A stretch of DNA of 64,000 nucleotides from Lentisphaeria bacterium. GTDB taxonomy: Bacteria > Verrucomicrobiota > Lentisphaeria > Victivallales > Victivallaceae. The position numbers and the translations under genes were made by a program. Positions within the stretch are counted from its first letter, which is position 1; the number at the start of each line of letters is the position of its first letter. The notes beneath the pieces were generated by a model. It worked only from the letters and a program-made list of their open reading frames with translations, was not told the DNA's origin and searched no databases. Below, piece after piece: positions 42,114 through 50,688 of the stretch. The stretch spans positions 1-64,000 of the forward strand of contig JAFVZN010000019.1 in NCBI GenBank assembly GCA_017508135.1, in the 5' to 3' direction.

Positions 42114-43343
42114 TCACAACTTTCCTTCCATGGTGACCCGTGCCAAAACGGAATCTACAAGTTCGTCATCATTCCGGGCACGGTTGATACTGAAAACTTT
42201 TCCATCGACCATGACCACCTCGGCAGGCATGGGGCGGAGGTTGTACACGGAACCCATGCTGTAACAGTACGCACCGGCATTTTCGATCGCCAGCAGGTCG
42301 TATTCACGGATCTCCGGCAGTTCGCGCTGTTCGGCGAAGCGGTCGCCGGTTTCGCAGATATTGCCGCAGACATCATAGATATGCGGCGTGCCGTCCGGGT
42401 TGGAGAGGTTGACGATATGGTGGTACGCATCGTAAAGCACCGGGCGGATCAACTGGGGAAATCCGGAGTTGCATCCGGCGATGGTGCGGGTGCGGTTATG
42501 TTTGATGGTGTTGACTTCTGTGACAAGCGTTCCGCATTCGGCGGAGAGATACTTGCCCGGTTCAAAGCGCATGACCAGATCTTTGCCGTAGGAGGTGCAG
42601 AAGCTGTCGAAGAGTTCCGTGATCGCCTTACCCATGGCAACATAGTCGATGCGGGTTTCATCCGGACGGTAGGGGACTTTGAACCCGCCGCCGAAGTCGA
42701 GAAATTCCAGTTCCGGGAAGTTTTCTTTTGTGGCGATCGCCATCAGATTCCGCATACTCTGCAAAACCGATTCGGCGTGCTGCAAGCCGCTTCCGGTGTG
42801 TTCGTGCAAGCCGACGATGTGCAAATTGCCGGAACGGACGATCTCTTTGACCTCCTCCACGGCATCGAGCAGGATACCGAACTTGGTCAAATCGCCGCCG
42901 GTCATGGTCTTTTCATTGTCGCCGTCGCAGACATCGGGGTTGAAGCGGAGGCAGAGCTTGGAACCGGGATAATTCTTTGCCGTTTTGCGCAGACGGGAAA
43001 GGGAACCGATGTTGATGATGACACCGGTTTTCATCACCCGGTCAAATTCGGCATCGGTCATGTTGTTGGCAGTGTAAACGATGCGGTCAGGCGCGAACCC
43101 CAGACGCAGAGCCAGACAGACTTCGCCGGGGCTGACGGCATCGATACCGGCTCCGGCATCGCGGAGGAGGGTCAGCAGTGCGGGGTTGTAGTTAGCTTTC
43201 AGCGCGTAATGGACTTTGAGCCGGGGATGCGGGATGAACTTGAAGAGATCAAAGTAACGTTCCAGCATCAGCGAACCGTCATAGACAAAAAGCGGAGTGC
43301 CGTATTCATTGGCACACGAGATCAGTTGTTCATGAGTTATCAT
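42114..43343 (-). CDS. lysA: Diaminopimelate decarboxylase
   Basis: A 409-residue fold-type III PLP enzyme making L-lysine from meso-diaminopimelate. K49 in HYALKANYN is the Schiff-base lysine. HEHTGSGL, LDFGGGFKVPY, RFEPGKYLSAE, CGNICETGDRFAEQ and YCYSMGSVYNLRPMPAEV are all present. The CxxxxGD motif favours DAP over ornithine or carboxynorspermidine as substrate, although carboxynorspermidine decarboxylase is related. It overlaps the cupin gene by four bases. Confidence 0.92.
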   Translation of the reverse strand: MITHEQLISCANEYGTPLFVYDGSLMLERYFDLFKFIPHPRLKVHYALKANYNPALLTLLRDAGAGIDAVSPGEVCLALRLGFAPDRIVYTANNMTDAEFDRVMKTGVIINIGSLSRLRKTAKNYPGSKLCLRFNPDVCDGDNEKTMTGGDLTKFGILLDAVEEVKEIVRSGNLHIVGLHEHTGSGLQHAESVLQSMRNLMAIATKENFPELEFLDFGGGFKVPYRPDETRIDYVAMGKAITELFDSFCTSYGKDLVMRFEPGKYLSAECGTLVTEVNTIKHNRTRTIAGCNSGFPQLIRPVLYDAYHHIVNLSNPDGTPHIYDVCGNICETGDRFAEQRELPEIREYDLLAIENAGAYCYSMGSVYNLRPMPAEVVMVDGKVFSINRARNDDELVDSVLARVTMEGKL

Positions 43344-43693
43344 TGGGCAAACCTTATAATTACAGCGAGCATTTCCAGCGGAGTGTTTCCGGCGTTGGCA
43401 ATGGAGTGACCGTCGCCGTTGCCGGTGAGAATGGTATCACCGGGAGCGAGGGTGACTTCCTCGCCGTTATCATCGGCAACGGCCTGACCGCTGATGATGT
43501 AAAAAATTTCTTCTTCATTTTCGTGACGGTGAAAACCGATGGAACATCCCGGAGCCAGCGTTATACGGCTGAACATCCGGGTAGGGGAGTTGAGTTCCTC
43601 CTGTTCCCAGAGGTGTTCTATTTTCACTGAACCGCTGCCGCCGCGCATGGCATCGCGGATATCCGGGCGGTAATCATTTTGACGGTGGACCAT
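43340..43693 (-). CDS. Small cupin protein
   Basis: A 117-residue single cupin barrel: GFHRHENEEEIFYIISGQA is the metal-binding motif 1 (HxH...E) and ILTGNGDGHSIANAGNTPLE is motif 2 with its His. ATG 43693 follows AGGAG; the frame extends further upstream into the lipoprotein gene and is not used. The operon context (lysA, tsaB) does not point to a substrate. Confidence 0.88.
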   Translation of the reverse strand: MVHRQNDYRPDIRDAMRGGSGSVKIEHLWEQEELNSPTRMFSRITLAPGCSIGFHRHENEEEIFYIISGQAVADDNGEEVTLAPGDTILTGNGDGHSIANAGNTPLEMLAVIIRFAQ

Positions 43694-43715
43694 AATGTTT
43701 TCTCCTGAATTTGAA

Positions 43716-44138
43716 TTATCTGCCGCGCCGGCTTTTATCCGGTTTGATGCCGGTGGTGATTTCGCCGTCATTGCTGCCTATTATCATTGCGCATGACGGG
43801 GGGATGGCGTTGAAATGATCTTCGATACGCATTCCGATACGGCGCGCCGGAGTTTTCCAATAGATCATCAACGTACCGAAACAGTCGCCGCGGTATTCGA
43901 TAAATACTTGCGGAGTTTCCTTGCGGATGATACGTTTTTCGACTGAGGTGAAATTATATTTCTTCTCATGTTTTTTCAGAGCGGCGCGGGTATAGGTTAT
44001 CAGTTTTTCAAGTTCTGCATCGCTGAGAGCGCGGCATTCGGTCCCGAAAATCGTGGTTGCAACAGGACCTGTGGCACAGCCGGAAAAGATAAACGGCAGT
44101 GCGGCGGCAAGGAAAAGAGAGCGTAAAAATTTCATCAT
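43716..44138 (-). CDS. Hypothetical lipoprotein
   Basis: A 140-residue protein with a signal peptide and lipobox (FLAAALPFIFSGC, Cys near residue 21), so it is exported and lipidated. The mature part is a small alpha/beta domain (SDAELEKLITYTRAALKKHE, VFIEYRGDCFGTLMIYWKTPA). Not recognised. It lies between recO and the cupin gene in the same run. Confidence 0.75.
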   Translation of the reverse strand: MMKFLRSLFLAAALPFIFSGCATGPVATTIFGTECRALSDAELEKLITYTRAALKKHEKKYNFTSVEKRIIRKETPQVFIEYRGDCFGTLMIYWKTPARRIGMRIEDHFNAIPPSCAMIIGSNDGEITTGIKPDKSRRGR

Positions 44139-44157
44139 TCGGCAGTTCCCTTGTATA

Positions 44158-44777
44158 TTAACGTTTAAGGTGGTGGAACTCGATCAGCGAGTTGAGCCAG
44201 TTGTTCAGCATGCTCCAATACCTTGGGTTGCACTCCGGCAGAGGTGAATTGTCGATGCCGGAGGCGACGAGGTTTTCCAGAAAATCGTTCTGCGTTTCGT
44301 TCCTGGTCTCCGGGAGCAGACCGTTTTCGCAAAGATAGGCACTTTTTATCACGACCGCGCACTGCTCAAGTGTCCAGTGGTCGTGACCGCAATCCAGCTG
44401 CGCCAGATTGGCAAGCACGGAACGCAGTGAATCGTAAGTGTAGGGCTGCGGCAGATTGGGCGGCGAATTTTTCAACAGAAAAGATGCGATACGCCCCGCC
44501 ATTTTGAAAGAACGGCTGTCGTTGGCAATGTTGTCGAAAGAGGAGAGCATTTCCACCGATTTTGCGGTGTAAAGCTCTTTGGGATTGCCGTCATCGTTGA
44601 ACTCGATCTCCAGTTCACGGAACAAGTCGGCTACGGGAAAGTTTTTTTCCGAAACCTTCTGCGCTCCGTGAAGCACAAAGGAGATCTTCCGTAGTCGGGG
44701 CTGAGCCCGGAGGCGATCAGCGCACTTTCCCGGTACGGGCGGCGGTCAAGCATGATGAATTGACAGGAGATTATCAA
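44158..44777 (-). pseudogene. recO: Frameshifted DNA repair protein RecO
   Basis: Two frames together give a RecO-like protein of about 206 residues. Frame 1 starts at TTG 44777, one base after the gatB stop, and reads IISCQFIMLDRRPYRESAL then IASGLSPDYG. It switches near 44688 to frame 2, KISFVLHGAQKVSEKNF and onward to the stop at 44158. GGAAGATC stands where GGAAAGATC would keep the frame, so one A appears lost. The family pattern (RPYRES, YG-x-(V/I)xxxxxGA) spans the joint. RecO loads RecA in the RecF pathway. A sequencing error and a true mutation cannot be distinguished here; a GTG at 44676 could give only a truncated 172-residue product. Confidence 0.7.
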
Positions 44778-44778
44778 T

Positions 44779-46233
44779 TTAGCCCTGCGCCTTTTCCGAA
44801 AGTTGCTTCTTCAATTCTCCGATGACCATGCCGGGGTTGGCACGGCCTTTGGAGAGCTTCATCACCTGCCCGACAAAATATTGCAGGACGCGCTCATTAC
44901 CGGCGAGGTATTCCGCGACCTGTTTGGCGTTGGCATCGATCGCCTGGGCAACGATACCGGCGATAGCGGAGGAATCGCTGACCTGAGAAAGACCTTTTTC
45001 TTCGATAAGGGTGTTGGCATCTTTGCCGGTTTCAAACATTTCCGGGAAGATATCTTTGGCGATCTTGCCGCTGATCTTTCCGGATTCCACCAGATTGACC
45101 AGTTCTGCCAGCATCGCCGGAGTGACCGGAGAATCTTCAACACTGATCTTGGCAGCACCGGTAAGACTGAGCAGCGTGGAGATTATCCAGTTGGCAGCAG
45201 CTTTGGGATTTTTGGCAACTTTTGCGCACTCATCGAAATAGGCGGCAAGTTTACGGTCGGCGGTGATGACTTCAGCATCGTAGGCGGTCAGACCGAAGTC
45301 GTTGATAAAGCGGTTGCGTTTGGCTTCCGGCTGTTCCGGCAATGTGGCGCGGATGGCTTCAATTTCTTCATCGGTGAAAGTGACCGGCATCAGATCCGGG
45401 TCGGGGAAGTAACGGTAATCGTGAGCGAACTCTTTGGTACGCATCAAGTAGCTGCTTCCGGCATCATCATCCCAGCCCCGGGTCTCCTGCTTGAGGACGG
45501 TACCGGCATCAAGGAGTTCCGCCTGACGTTCGATTTCGGATTCGATGGCGCGGTGGACGGCGCGGAAGCTGTTGAGGTTCTTCATTTCGATCTTGGTACC
45601 GAATTTTTCAGTTCCGACCGGGCGCAGAGAGATGTTGACATCGCAGCGGAGCTGACCTTTTTCCATATCGCAGTCGCTGATTTCGCTGTAACGCATAAGT
45701 TCTTTGAGTGTGGTGAGATAAGCGTAGGCTTCATCGGCACTGCGCATATCCGGTTCGCTGACGATCTCCAGAAGCGGAACGCCGGAACGGTTGTAGTCCG
45801 CGCCGCTGCCGTGGGCGAAGTGGGTGAGTTTTGCCGGGTCCTCTTCCAGATGGATACGGGTGATACCGATATCTTTGTCGGGAAGTTCTTCGCCGGAGAA
45901 TCCGGTTCCGGAGATGTGCATTTTGCCGCCGGAACAGAAGGGCAGGTCGTACTGGGAGATCTGGTAGTTTTTCACCAGATCGGGGTAAAAGTAGCTCTTG
46001 CGGTCAAATTTGCTGAAACGGGCGATCTCGCATCCCATGAGGAGGCCGGCCTTCACTGCGGCGTGGATGGCTTCTTTGTTGGGGACGGGGAGGGTGCCGG
46101 GGTAACCCAGACAGACCGGACAGGTGAGGGTATTGGGTTCGGCACCGAACTTGTTGGCGCAGGAACAGAACATTTTGCTGGCGGTACGGATCTGAACGTG
46201 TACTTCCAGACCGATTACGGCTTCGTATTTCAT
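44779..46233 (-). CDS. gatB: Aspartyl/glutamyl-tRNA(Asn/Gln) amidotransferase subunit B
   Basis: A 484-residue subunit of the GatCAB transamidosome that converts Glu-tRNA(Gln) or Asp-tRNA(Asn). The start YEAVIGLEVHVQ, CSCANKFGAEPNTLTCPVCLGYPGTLP, KNYQISQYDLPFC, GVPLLEIVSEPDMRS, the RCDVNISLRP motif and the C-terminal YqeY-like helical domain are all present. gatA and gatC are elsewhere. First gene of the minus-strand run to tsaB. Confidence 0.98.
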   Translation of the reverse strand: MKYEAVIGLEVHVQIRTASKMFCSCANKFGAEPNTLTCPVCLGYPGTLPVPNKEAIHAAVKAGLLMGCEIARFSKFDRKSYFYPDLVKNYQISQYDLPFCSGGKMHISGTGFSGEELPDKDIGITRIHLEEDPAKLTHFAHGSGADYNRSGVPLLEIVSEPDMRSADEAYAYLTTLKELMRYSEISDCDMEKGQLRCDVNISLRPVGTEKFGTKIEMKNLNSFRAVHRAIESEIERQAELLDAGTVLKQETRGWDDDAGSSYLMRTKEFAHDYRYFPDPDLMPVTFTDEEIEAIRATLPEQPEAKRNRFINDFGLTAYDAEVITADRKLAAYFDECAKVAKNPKAAANWIISTLLSLTGAAKISVEDSPVTPAMLAELVNLVESGKISGKIAKDIFPEMFETGKDANTLIEEKGLSQVSDSSAIAGIVAQAIDANAKQVAEYLAGNERVLQYFVGQVMKLSKGRANPGMVIGELKKQLSEKAQG

Positions 46234-46327
46234 TTGAACGTAAAATCCTTAAAAAGTTTAAACTTACAGTACATCTCTATATAATACCACGCGGGGAGAG
46301 TTTTTTCCAGTTGATTTTTCAGAAAAA

Positions 46328-47086
46328 TCATACTTTTCCCGGAGTTATTCCCATTATCTTCATCAGCTCTGCCGGATAATCGGTATAAAAGCGGGAAACT
46401 TTCATATCGAGATAACGTCTCATTTCGCCGGGATTCTGGATGTTCCAGACACCGACCGGATAACCGCGTTCCAGAATGCGTTCAGCGATTTTTTGGTCGA
46501 GCAATCCTTCCCAGACGACGAGGGCGTTGAAGTGGTAACGGTCGGCGGCATCGAGTTCAGCTTCCAGATCGCGGGGGGCGATATCGAAAAAGATGTAACT
46601 TTCCGGAAAGAGTTCCCGCGCCTTTGCCATGTAATCCAAAGTTCCGTCATTGAACCCCAGAAGTTCGACCGGGAACTTCATGTCGCGGATGATCTTTGCC
46701 GCAGCTTCCACCGCACCGGGGGCTTTGGGCTGCAGAGAAAGACGGACTTTATCCTGACTGCGGAAGAGTTCCAGAGTCTCTTCCAGAGAGGGCATACGAT
46801 CGAAGCGGGGGGCTTTGTCAAAGTGCCGGAAGTTGAAGTTGCAGGCGACATTGATCTTCCGCAGTTCGTCAAAATCGGTGTCGGCGATGACACGTTTGAC
46901 ATCCCCCTGTTCGCAGGTGTCAGGATTGTGGATCAAAACAAGTTTGCCGTCCCGGGTGAGACGGATATCGGTTTCCACCCAATCGCAGCCGAGGTTGATG
47001 GCGGATTCAAAACCGGCGAGGGTGTTCTGGGGAAAGTGCTGGGGATCGCCGCGATGACCGGTGACACCGTTGTTGAGCAGAGCCAT
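46328..47086 (-). CDS. Glycerophosphodiester phosphodiesterase
   Basis: A 252-residue TIM-barrel GDPD enzyme releasing glycerol 3-phosphate from lipid head groups. GHRGDPQHFPQNTLAGF supplies the catalytic HR and E/N region, CDWVETDIRLTRDGKLVLIHNPD the ExD metal site and second His, and later VGVWNIQNP matches the family. ATG 47086 follows AAGGAG. No signal peptide: cytoplasmic. Divergent from glnN. Confidence 0.93.
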   Translation of the reverse strand: MALLNNGVTGHRGDPQHFPQNTLAGFESAINLGCDWVETDIRLTRDGKLVLIHNPDTCEQGDVKRVIADTDFDELRKINVACNFNFRHFDKAPRFDRMPSLEETLELFRSQDKVRLSLQPKAPGAVEAAAKIIRDMKFPVELLGFNDGTLDYMAKARELFPESYIFFDIAPRDLEAELDAADRYHFNALVVWEGLLDQKIAERILERGYPVGVWNIQNPGEMRRYLDMKVSRFYTDYPAELMKIMGITPGKV

Positions 47087-47130
47087 GTGATAAAATCTCC
47101 TTGATTCGAGAGTTTGCTGTTTTTCTGCAT

Positions 47131-47159
47131 AATATAGCATCAGCCGTCTCCGGGCGCAA
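47131..47159 (-). promoter_or_regulatory. Promoter of the glycerophosphodiesterase gene
   Basis: Minus strand TTGCGC (47159-47154), 17-bp spacer, TATATT (47136-47131). Confidence 0.6.
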
Positions 47160-47166
47160 GTTGTGA

Positions 47167-47184
47167 CCGGAATATTTTTTCCGG
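47167..47184. promoter_or_regulatory. Dyad between divergent promoters
   Basis: Perfect inverted repeat CCGGAA-tatttt-TTCCGG, seven bases outside each -35 site or closer. Possible operator for the divergent pair; no regulator identified. Confidence 0.4.
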
Positions 47185-47189
47185 AAAAC

Positions 47190-47218
47190 TTGCGTTTGAA
47201 CTTCCCAGAGGTTATATT
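47190..47218 (+). promoter_or_regulatory. Promoter of glnN
   Basis: TTGCGT (47190-47195), 17-bp spacer, TATATT (47213-47218), about 39 bp before the start. Confidence 0.6.
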
Positions 47219-47256
47219 ATAGATGAAGTATGTTTTTTGTTCAGGAGGATTTTTTT

Positions 47257-49398
47257 ATGGGAAATAATGACCGCCGCAGTAATGCGGTCGAACATATTGC
47301 CGGTCGCCCCGGATATTTGCCGATGGGATGCGTGGAAGCATCGGTCGGTGAATTTGGGGAAGATGTCTTTACTCTGGAGGCGATGCGCAGTTATCTGCCA
47401 ACTGCCGTGACCGATGCGCTGCAGGCGACGATCGAGTTCTGCCGCCCGCTGGACCCGCAGATCGCCGGAAGTGTGGCGGAAGCGATGAAACGCTGGGCGA
47501 TAGAGCGGGGAGCGACCCACTTTACGCACTGGTTCCAGCCGCTGAACGGCGGAACGGCAGAGAAACATGATGCCTTTCTGGAGCCGGATGGTCACGGCAA
47601 TGCGATCATGGTCTTTTCCGGGAAACATCTTATCGGCGGCGAGACCGATGCCTCAAGTTTCCCCTCCGGCGGTCTTCGCTGTACCTTTGAAGCGCGCGGA
47701 TACACCGCCTGGGACCCCACCAGTCCGGCATTCATCAAGCGTCACAGCAACGGGGCGACACTGTGCATCCCGACGGCGTTCTGCAGTTATACCGGAGAAG
47801 CTCTGGATAAGAAAACGCCGCTGCTGCGCTCCATTCAGGCACTTTCCCGGTCGGTGGTGCGGTTGATGAGCTTTTTCGGTCTTGCCGAAGAGCGGGTAAA
47901 GGTCACGCTGGGTGCGGAACAGGAATATTTTCTCATCGACAAACACTTCTATTTGCAGCGGCCGGATCTGCTTCAGACCGGGCGTACCCTTTTCGGTGCG
48001 CCGCCGCCGCGCCATCAGCAGTTGGAAGATCACTACTTCGGAGCCATCAAGCCCCGGATATTGAACTTTATGACCGAAGTCGAACGGGAGTTGTGGAAAC
48101 TCGGCATCCCCGCCAAGACCCGCCACAACGAAGCGGCTCCGGCGCAGTTTGAAATAGCTCCGTTCTTTGAAGAACTCAACCTCGCCGTCGATCACAACAT
48201 GATGGTCATGGAAGTTCTGCGTCAGGTTGCCGACCGCAACGGGCTGGTCTGTCTGATGCACGAAAAACCTTTTGCCGGGATCAACGGTTCCGGTAAGCAC
48301 TGCAACTGGAGTATCGACTACGGAGCCTTGAGTATGCTCAAACCGGGCAGTGACCCGCACCGGAACGCTATCTTTCTGACCACGTTGTGCGCGGTCATCC
48401 GGGCGGTCGATCTGCACAGTGATCTGCTGCGGTGCGCCACAGCCGGTGCCGGGAACGATCACCGTCTGGGGGCAAGTGAAGCTCCTCCGGCGATCATTTC
48501 GATTTTTCTCGGCGATCAGCTTACTGAAGTTATCGAGCAGATCGAAGCCGGTTCAGTCACCGGAAGTTCCCGCAAAGCCGGAGCTATGCGTATCGGTGCC
48601 GATATGCTTCCGCCGCTGCCGCGTGATGCAACTGACCGCAACCGTACCAGTCCTTTTGCCTTTACCGGAAACAAGTTCGAGTTCCGCGCTCCCGGATCCA
48701 GTCAGAGTGCATCGACGTCGATCATGATGCTCAATACCATTGTTGCGGAGTCGATCGACTATATCTCCGATGAACTGGAAAAGTTCAGCGGCGGCGATTT
48801 CAATGCCAATTTGCAGACCGTGCTGCAGAAGATAATCTGTAATCACAAGCGCGTGGTCTTCAACGGCGACAATTACAGCAATGAGTGGGTGAACGAAGCC
48901 GCGCGGCGCGGATTGCCCAATCTCCGGACAACGCTGGAGGCGATCATGCCGCTGAAAAATCCTGACAACCATGAACTCTTTACCCGCTACGGCGTACTGT
49001 CGGCAACGGAAATGCTCTCCCGGTACGAAGTTTCTCTGGAAGAGTATCAGCGTAAGGTGCGTATCGAATGCGGTGTGGCGTTGGAGATCGCCCGCAGTAT
49101 GATCCTCGGAGCCGCCGCCGATGAGTATATCCGGTTGGGCAACGCGCTCGCCTGTTCCGGACAGAATGGTGTTTCCGGCGGCAGGAGTGCCCTGAAGAAT
49201 GCGGCGGAAAAATTGGGCAGTGCCATTGATGATCTTGCCTGCGCCTGCGATAAACTTGAAAACGCGATGAACAATGATGATGCTGCGCTGTTGGAAGAAC
49301 TTTTGCATTTGCGTTCAGCTTCCGACCGGTTGGAATATCTGGTCGATGACCGGTTGTGGCCGCTGCCCAAGTATCGTGAAATGCTTTTTATCTACTGA
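47257..49398 (+). CDS. glnN: Type III glutamine synthetase
   Basis: A 713-residue ATP-dependent glutamine synthetase, much longer than types I and II. Typical type III features: GATHFTHWFQPLNGGTAEKHD, FSGKHLIGGETDASSFPSGG, TLGAEQEYFLID, the KTRHNEAAPAQFEIAP motif, KPFAGINGSGKHCNWS and a long C-terminal helical extension (GRSALKNAAEKLGSAIDDLA). Such enzymes are common in Bacteroidetes, cyanobacteria and Lentisphaerota. ATG 47257 follows AGGAGG by 8 bases; the nine extra upstream codons are unlikely. Confidence 0.97.
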   Translation: MGNNDRRSNAVEHIAGRPGYLPMGCVEASVGEFGEDVFTLEAMRSYLPTAVTDALQATIEFCRPLDPQIAGSVAEAMKRWAIERGATHFTHWFQPLNGGTAEKHDAFLEPDGHGNAIMVFSGKHLIGGETDASSFPSGGLRCTFEARGYTAWDPTSPAFIKRHSNGATLCIPTAFCSYTGEALDKKTPLLRSIQALSRSVVRLMSFFGLAEERVKVTLGAEQEYFLIDKHFYLQRPDLLQTGRTLFGAPPPRHQQLEDHYFGAIKPRILNFMTEVERELWKLGIPAKTRHNEAAPAQFEIAPFFEELNLAVDHNMMVMEVLRQVADRNGLVCLMHEKPFAGINGSGKHCNWSIDYGALSMLKPGSDPHRNAIFLTTLCAVIRAVDLHSDLLRCATAGAGNDHRLGASEAPPAIISIFLGDQLTEVIEQIEAGSVTGSSRKAGAMRIGADMLPPLPRDATDRNRTSPFAFTGNKFEFRAPGSSQSASTSIMMLNTIVAESIDYISDELEKFSGGDFNANLQTVLQKIICNHKRVVFNGDNYSNEWVNEAARRGLPNLRTTLEAIMPLKNPDNHELFTRYGVLSATEMLSRYEVSLEEYQRKVRIECGVALEIARSMILGAAADEYIRLGNALACSGQNGVSGGRSALKNAAEKLGSAIDDLACACDKLENAMNNDDAALLEELLHLRSASDRLEYLVDDRLWPLPKYREMLFIY

Positions 49399-49421
49399 CG
49401 GAAAGGGAGAAAGGGGTTCTT

Positions 49422-50306
49422 ATGGACGATTTGCTTTACTGTTTCAAGCTGGCTGACCCTTCCGGAGAGTTTGAACCGGCAACGGAACTGCTTGATGCAC
49501 TGGAACTGGATTACTCCAGTATCTTCAACCGGGAAAACGGCGAAGTCTGGCATACGGTCTATGCCGACTCTCCGGAAGCGGCGCAAACGCTGCTGGAACG
49601 GGTCGAAGCCATGCTGCCGTTATGGCACGAAATGGAGGTCGAACTGGTTCCCGGGGAAATTTTTGAGCTGAAAAAAAGCGAATGGGCGGATGCGTGGAAG
49701 AAATATTTTACTCCGGTGGAGATATCGGAAACACTTCTGGTAACTCCCCAATGGATAACACCCGAAGCCCGTCCCGGGCAGACGGTTCTGCGCATAGATA
49801 CCGGAATGAGCTTCGGCACCGGTCAGCATCCGACGACCTTTTACTGCCTGAAAAAAATCGATCAGTATGCCGCTGATACCGCTTCCATGCTGGATGCCGG
49901 ATGCGGTTCCGGCATATTGGCGGTCGCCGCACTGCTGAGGGGGATAAAGTTTGTCGAAGCCTTCGATTTCGACCCGGAAGCTGTCAGAATGAGTGCCGAA
50001 AATCTGAAACTCAACGGTATCGGCGAAGATGCACTGCTTCTTGCTCAAGGCGATGCCGGAAATTATCCGGGCAGACCGGAAAAATATGATCTGGTGTGTG
50101 CCAACATTCTCGGGCATTTGCTGATAACGTTCCGCTTCAACATCGCATCATGGGTGAAGCCGGGCGGTAAACTGGTGCTGGCAGGAATATTGCAGCGGGA
50201 TTTCGACCGTGTGGCGGAAAGTTTCGCAGAACTCGGTTTCTCAGAAGTTGAGCGCGAAACTATCGGCGAGTGGACCGGCGGTGTTTTTTGCAAACCGCAG
50301 AGTTGA
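49422..50306 (+). CDS. prmA: Ribosomal protein L11 methyltransferase
   Basis: A 294-residue SAM-dependent methyltransferase trimethylating ribosomal protein L11. An N-terminal ferredoxin-like recognition domain (residues 1-75) is followed by WADAWKKYFTPVEI, GMSFGTGQHPTT, the SAM motif DAGCGSGILAVAALLRG and CANILGHLL. Length is normal. It follows glnN by 23 bases and is probably co-transcribed; its 3' end overlaps the -35 of the glycogen promoter. Confidence 0.95.
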   Translation: MDDLLYCFKLADPSGEFEPATELLDALELDYSSIFNRENGEVWHTVYADSPEAAQTLLERVEAMLPLWHEMEVELVPGEIFELKKSEWADAWKKYFTPVEISETLLVTPQWITPEARPGQTVLRIDTGMSFGTGQHPTTFYCLKKIDQYAADTASMLDAGCGSGILAVAALLRGIKFVEAFDFDPEAVRMSAENLKLNGIGEDALLLAQGDAGNYPGRPEKYDLVCANILGHLLITFRFNIASWVKPGGKLVLAGILQRDFDRVAESFAELGFSEVERETIGEWTGGVFCKPQS

Positions 50307-50330
50307 AAATTTGCCGGAAACGATTATATT
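50303..50330 (+). promoter_or_regulatory. Promoter of the glycogen operon
   Basis: TTGAAA (50303-50308), 16-bp spacer, TATATT (50325-50330), overlapping the prmA stop codon. Confidence 0.6.
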
Positions 50331-50373
50331 ATTCCGGTAAATGTTGATATTGGACTATTATGGAGAAACAGAT

Positions 50374-50667
50374 ATGGCTGTTGAAAAAAAAGTTGTTTTG
50401 CGCCGGGCGGTGAACTTTGAAGTTCGTGATCTTCCCGGCAAAGAGGTGTTGCTTGCCGGATCTTTCAATGACTGGCAGCCGGTGAAAAAGCTGACCGACA
50501 AAAAAGGTGACGGTATCTATCGCTGCCGGTTGATGCTTGCGCCGGGGGAGTATCAGTATAAATTTCTTATTGACGGCGAATGGCGTTCCGATGCCGCCAA
50601 TCCCAACTTTACTCCCAACGGATTCGGTTCTTTGAACAGTGTTCTGGTTGTGGATGCAGAAAAATAA
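50374..50667 (+). CDS. Stand-alone CBM48-like glycogen-binding protein
   Basis: A 97-residue protein that is little more than one AMPK/isoamylase-type carbohydrate-binding module: EVLLAGSFNDWQPVKKL, GIYRCRLMLAPGEYQYKFLIDGEWRSD and NPNFTPNGFGSLNSVLVV. The W and K/L residues are those used for alpha-glucan binding in this family. No catalytic part or signal. As first gene of the glycogen operon it may target or regulate the phosphorylase and synthase on the granule; this is inference. GGAG lies 9 bases before ATG 50374. Confidence 0.88.
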   Translation: MAVEKKVVLRRAVNFEVRDLPGKEVLLAGSFNDWQPVKKLTDKKGDGIYRCRLMLAPGEYQYKFLIDGEWRSDAANPNFTPNGFGSLNSVLVVDAEK

Positions 50668-50688
50668 ATCATACAGGGGAATTTCAGA

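Noticed and set aside
44158-44676. Intact 172-residue hypothetical protein starting at GTG
   Set aside because: The upstream frame supplies the missing RecO N-terminus with correct operon spacing, so a frameshifted recO explains the data better.
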